The notes under the pieces: model-generated
What the model was told of the DNA's origin: nothing
Database searches by the model: none
The model's input: only the letters and a program-made list of their open reading frames with translations
Shown: in pieces, positions 58,616 through 64,000 of the stretch
Position numbering within the stretch: the first letter of the stretch is position 1
Layout of the letters: each line of letters starts with the position of its first letter
From: Hymenolepis diminuta
Lineage: Eukaryota; Platyhelminthes; Cestoda; Cyclophyllidea; Hymenolepididae
NCBI GenBank assembly: GCA_900708905.1
Contig: CAADRB010000001.1
Span: 444,030 to 508,029 of the forward strand
Reading direction: 5' to 3'
DNA: 64,000 nt
Position numbers and translations under genes: made by a program

Positions 58616-61600
58616 CCTGTTAGCCTTAAAAAGGTAGTTTTCGGTGGAGATATCTAGCCTAATTAAACTTGGATCCTTAATTAGCTTTGCAGACGGGATT
58701 ATTGCTACTCTAAATTAATAATCAGAATTATCTAGGGGGTTAAAAACAGCCAAAAGGCTAAGGTATGTTTCAGTCTTTTGATAAGGACAGAGCTTGAGAT
58801 AAGGACGACCTTCCTATATTAAAACTCATCATCATAAGTAATATTACTTTACACCTTTTCATAACCCTTAACAAAATAGCACTTGCTACCTATTTCAAAA
58901 TGGTATTTTACTACGCGATTATTAGATTTTAAGGAGTCTTCTTTGATTTCGACCAATTAAGTAATATTTTCTTCTTTCATTTTTGTAAGCCCCTACAATT
59001 CTCTTGGTGTGTGTGCCATTACAATTATCGCAAATTACCTGGATTACATATAAATCTGACGCATGAATGAAGCTAATGCATTAGTATAAGGTTGCCAAAT
59101 TAATAAGCTGGTGTGCACATTCTGAGACTTCTGTCGCATTTTACTCACATTGTAAGATGTTTTGACAAGAAAATTCAATGAGTAATTACCAAATCAACTC
59201 GTATGCGGAACCGCTTGAAATTCAATTATTAATATTACCTTTTTGTTTGTGGTCAGTAAAGTAAAATAATCCGTCAAATGTAAATTTTATTTAATTTGAG
59301 TGAAAACAGCATACGGAGCTCTGATGATTGAAAATGCATAGGCTATTTCATCTCTGCTATGTTAATTCTGTAACGTTCTGAATATCTCAACTTTCTCAAC
59401 TTTTGGAAGAAAAAATGGATTTAAATGGTCAGACCGACTATCACGATTCATACTGATCAATACGCACTGGATACGGTAGACAAGCATCTGTTGCAGTCCA
59501 GAAGATGATCATAAAATTTGAAATTTGCAACTACCCATCAATTTATTATTGTACAATCCCAGTCCAATAAATCAAATGAACTTTTGACGCTGCTCTCAGT
59601 ATCTTTGTGGTTCCCTCCCCTTTTTACTGATTTAACTAACGGATAACAAATTTCATTTGCTTTCCACAAATAGGGAGTACATTTTTTGTATTACCATGGG
59701 TAATAATAACCCTATTTAGAGTACTATTAGGTAATTTCATGTTAATTGTACACCTTTAATAAATAACCTGACCAAATGATACTTCCAAAATGTATTAAAA
59801 GATAAGTATAGCAGCCCAGCCACGTCTAAAACGGCAAACTACATCTACAACGCCTACTAAATGCAGTTGATACAAGCATATTTCCGCTAGCATCCACTAT
59901 AAATCGCAGGTGGAAAATATGTACCAATATAAATATGTATACGTTTTAAGGTAAAACGATAAATTTGATACTGTGGTAATGTGTACTGAGGCAACATAAA
60001 GCGAGTAAATCATGCCAATTATATCACTAGGAAAGTTCGGAGATGATCAAGAAGTCATTTACGGTTTAAAATAAAAATACTAGGTTTATAAACAAAATTT
60101 TCTACCTGCAAATTCAGACATATGCAACTACTGGTTGTGACTGATAGGTTTGAAAGTACTAATTAATCGCCTCATGGACACCTCATTGTCCTAGGTTGCC
60201 ATGTACTTATTGACATCTACTATGTTTCACAAAAGCAATGCTTTTAATATTGGTATAATGGTAACACCTATTACAAATGTAAGTGTCCTGTTTTGACATG
60301 ATAAAAGAAGAGTCAGAAATAGAGTAGTCATTTAATATTCTTAATTGAATTAAAACAAAAGGGGTTAAAAAGTTCAGAAGATACCGCGCAGGATGAATAG
60401 AAATAGTCAAGTCAATCAGTCTGTTCAGAGATTAATCATTCACGAACTGATGGGTAGAATGTTTTAGTTTCTGTTAAAAAATCACTACAAAAAATGAGAA
60501 AATCTTAAGCTACGTACAAAGATGGAAAATTTGACCGCATGCAGATGTGAAATAAATTGAGAAAAATTGTGAAATTTAGATTTGTTAAATTTACTTGGAA
60601 ACTATCTCTTACCTTTCGAAACTCTAACTTAAAGTAAAATGTGTGTAGGGATTAATTATGAGGGTGCTTAATACTTTCAAGTGAGAAAAATGGATTTAGG
60701 TTAATCAGCAGAGATGAGTAACTAAATTGATGAACTACCTTGTCCTCTAGGCAAATTAAGAGCACATTTAAAGAGCCTATCACCCGATTTTCTTTGTCAT
60801 AAATAAAAAGACGAAGTTAAAGGAGTTGCTTCGAATTGCAGCTAAACAGAGATGAAGATTGGAGCAGTGCAACTTCCAAATACTTAAACTCCGGATGTCC
60901 GATAGGTTAAGACTAGTCATTGAAATATGTTTTTGAATACACACGTGAATGTAAACGTTCGCTATCCGGTACGATTATCCTCAAATCGTTCAGTAAATTA
61001 ATTTAGTTTTTAATTGAAATTAGCACTTCAATCATGATGAAGCTGTGAAAAAAACAGATGCTCTAATTATATCTCAAGCATTCAAAAACGAAATCCCTCT
61101 ATTTTATTTCCCCTTTCTCATTTAAATTTGCTATAGAAATTTGTGTGTCTCTTTCCTGATTTTATTTTTAATACGAACATGATTCATTTTCTTCCTTCGG
61201 ATCAAAGAGAATATATAAATTAATTAAAAATAAATGTGCAGAGAGTGGAAGTGGAAGACCTAATGAATGCAGATCGTAGAAAAGTAGAGGTTTCTCGAAT
61301 TTTTAAACATTTCTTCTCTCTATTCTATTTAAAGTAGTTTACTGCTTTGTGTATTTGCTGTATTAAAAATGGTGACCACCAGCTTGTCCTTTACATCTAA
61401 TATCGTGATGAATTCATCATTTAAATGATATCTCATCGGTTTATTTGCATTTCTGTACTAAATTTGCACTTCACAATCATCATGTTAGTCACTCAACAAT
61501 TTGAAAGAACTGTAACAACATCAACAATTCGGGTTCGCACATTTAATTTATACAAAATGCCTCAATTCGAATCTCTCCTAATTGTTGGTTTTAAAGAGAA

Positions 61601-61768
61601 GTACACATGCAAAAAACATTTACAAATTTAATTTGCCAAAAACAGTGACTCAGACGCTTGTGTACGATTACATTGTTGGTCTGAGAAATTGTGCGCTCCG
61701 CTTCATAGTAGTGCACACATTTACACATGCCAGTAGATTAACGTAGTGCATGTATGTGGAGGCTTCTT

Positions 61769-61790
61769 ATTGGCTGCGGAGTCGGCCAAT
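61769..61790. promoter_or_regulatory. Inverted CCAAT pair
   Basis: ATTGGC (61769-61774) and GCCAAT (61785-61790) face each other across 10 bases in a locally G+C-richer stretch. This could be an NF-Y-type site or part of an old LTR. No gene start is visible next to it. Confidence 0.3.
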
Positions 61791-64000
61791 CAAAATAGAC
61801 TCACATCGGCATTGGAGGAGACAAGATTCAATCATAATTTCATGGGTTTCTGATGTGCAAATGTCAGATGTTAGATTTGTGGGACAAGATATCAACACAA
61901 CTTGATCAATTTTAGTGAGTTAATCCTCTTTTTGAGCCTACTCTATATTCTTTATGTTTTTTTATATATCATAAATTGAGTTTATGTATTCTTTTATTTT
62001 GAGTTGAAATAATCGATAATATAATCATGAAACCCAATAAGGGAGAACAATTTTATACATATTATTCCAAATACGATGTTGCTTTGCAAAAATATCTTTT
62101 TCATTCAAAATTCATCTGATCCATTTCTAATTTTTTCAGTGTTTTTTTTCAATTAATTTAAGATGGAGGATGTACTGATGAGAAGAGAACGAACTAGAGT
62201 ACAGGTATTTTGTAATAGTTCATTATATTAAAGTACACATACTCGGAATTTAGTATGAGTCAATTCTCATCTCCTTCAGAACTAGTGTAAATTAATCATT
62301 CTGACTGAATCGCAATTCCATTATTAATTGTGATTGATTGTGACGCTAATTTTAATTCCCTGAGGGACCTTCTTATATTCACATGAGGAATTTGAGCTCT
62401 ATCGAGCTTTATAAGCCATTAATCACCAAATTTTAATCGAAAAATTACACAACTTGTGTAAAATGCCATTATTAGAGCATTGAATCCGACTCATTGTCTT
62501 CTTGCGCTTAAGCTGTAACTATTATTCCTCTATTGTATCGAAAGTTGTTATTAAGTAATAACATATAGCAATATCGTTACATATTTGTCATAATACGCTT
62601 CTTCTATGGCCATTAATTGCTATATTGTAGGAAAATTACCCACGGCATTGCAACGATTTTATTGAAGCTTTTACCATGGATGACATCTGAACGCTCGAAG
62701 TACCAAAATAGGTCAGAAACGGATAGAAAGGAATTGAAGTGAAGTATATAGTAAATTAAGAATGTCAAGAATATTACTCTATTTAAATTCTTGAAGTATT
62801 GAGCTGTCCACTTTCTCATGAGGGATAAAAATCGTGTTATAGTATCTAGTCATTTCAAAGGTCAATTTTCTTTATTGGATACTTTGGTTTCTGTTAATGT
62901 CCGTGATCTTCACAGATTTCTGAATAGTTAATTTAATTGAGAGGTTGGACATACGTAACATATCTCAGACGATAAATAACAGCCTGTTCATTGAAATCGA
63001 AAATGTTCCACTTTAAAGTGTGAAACCCAAAGTAGGCATTATTTGTCACTATCAAAGGAGCCGAAATGACCACACTTGGTTTTTGATAAATGTGAAACAC
63101 TCTAGTTTACTTCGTCTAGGGTTTAATGTTATTAATTGCTGGTTTTGGTTTAATGGAAAAATGTTAATTATGAAAATGATAACATTGTTTATTAAAGACC
63201 GGATTTTCGAAATACGCATATACAATACCGTAGAATAACAATTCGCTGAGGTATTAAGCTAGCCACGAGATTTAATGATCTAATTTGTAGCTTTCTGTTA
63301 GCAATAGACTGTTACTTGTTAGCAACTTTCTTTTATTTTCAAAGCCTATCTTATAGAATGCATCTGTCTGCCATAGTCTGTTTAGACAGAAATTTGCTTT
63401 AAAACTTGAAGATGCTTGAATTTGTCTCTTTAGGACTTTTCATAAAAATTACCTCTTCATATAAATCGCATTGGCATGATAAAAATCTCCTTGATTTTCA
63501 TCTTTGCTTCTTCTCATTATCAATATCCATTATTAAATGAATCCCCTACAATGTAAATGATAGGGAATCAACGAAATAGCTCAATAAGTGGTAGAGAGGT
63601 GAAAAAATGGATAAATTATAAATTATTTATTTTTTCCATTGCTCATGTTTTGCCGTATATTTCTAGTAAGTCATGTTACATTTATACAGTTCAACTTTAA
63701 AATTAGACCCCAAAGTTGCTGAACACGTCCCTTTAAGTATTTTTCCTTGTTATAACCCATTTTGTTCAACTGAGTGTTCACTTACCACATTACGATAGAC
63801 GTGCCTCATTCTTAAACGGAGAACAGCAAATTTTTGCAAGTTATGATGGTTAGCAACAGAGAATTTACTGAAGGTGGACTCTATTTGGCACTTCAAAAAT
63901 TTTTACTCTATCCGAAGAAATTTCAAGCTGACAATGACACAGAAATTCAGGCATCTTATTCATTAAATAACGTAAATCCTTACCTTGGTTAAGCAACCTA

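Larger units (their letters stand above)
53661..64000. other. AT-rich region without supported genes
   Basis: It contains a possible integrase relic (55640-55810), C/T-rich repeats near 57000-57120 and 58490-58610, a SINE copy (57840-58020) and an inverted CCAAT pair (61769-61790). Short open frames elsewhere, including 54907-55122, 56369-56569, 60207-60410, 61425-61631 and 63020-63238, have no motif or splice context. Confidence 0.45.

Noticed and set aside
58387..58623. 78-codon plus-strand open frame
   Set aside because: It overlaps the pyrimidine-rich dispersed repeat, whose composition explains the lack of stops.
1..64000. CRISPR arrays, bacterial operons, ribosomal RNA genes or a phage
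   Set aside because: No regularly spaced repeats, no tandem tight coding genes, no rRNA-like conserved stretches; gene structure is clearly that of an animal nucleus.

Overview
The window looks like AT-rich nuclear DNA from a small-intron metazoan, most likely a flatworm (fluke, tapeworm or relative). This rests on the architecture of the one well-supported gene, an animal-type receptor guanylate cyclase with very short introns (37-48 nt) beside medium (66-79 nt) and long ones, and on a decayed Ty3/gypsy element and tRNA-like SINE copies in low-GC DNA. The species assignment is inference.

Layout. 1.4-2.0 kb: one clear minus-strand internal exon (1403-1721) and a possible upstream exon of an unidentified gene, with a weak resemblance to proteasome inhibitor PI31. 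6.2-17.2 kb: a plus-strand membrane guanylate cyclase, reconstructed as 17 exons that keep one reading frame through all 16 introns (about 1,103 residues: signal peptide, ligand-binding ectodomain, transmembrane helix, pseudokinase domain, coiled coil, cyclase domain, short tail). 25.5-25.7 kb: a plus-strand terminal-type exon that may be an alternative cyclase tail or belong to another gene. 27.9-30.1 kb: an island richer in G+C than its surroundings, with a frame-broken minus-strand coding relic, nested inverted repeats and a promoter-like CCAAT/E-box block; the only N in the window is here. 30.1-46.6 kb: AT-rich DNA with no gene that I can support. 46.7-48.2 kb: a minus-strand Ty3/gypsy wreck with gag, RNase H and integrase remnants but no reverse transcriptase. 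48.2-64 kb: mostly non-coding DNA with SINE copies, pyrimidine-rich repeats and a possible second integrase relic.

The cyclase is the main functional content. Its metal-binding and guanine-selecting residues are present, but two residues normally used in catalysis (the Arg of the NTASR motif and the Lys of the KGKG motif) are replaced. I did not find an obviously new multi-gene system. The most interesting leads are this divergent cyclase, its uncertain 3' end, and the broken coding block at 29 kb.
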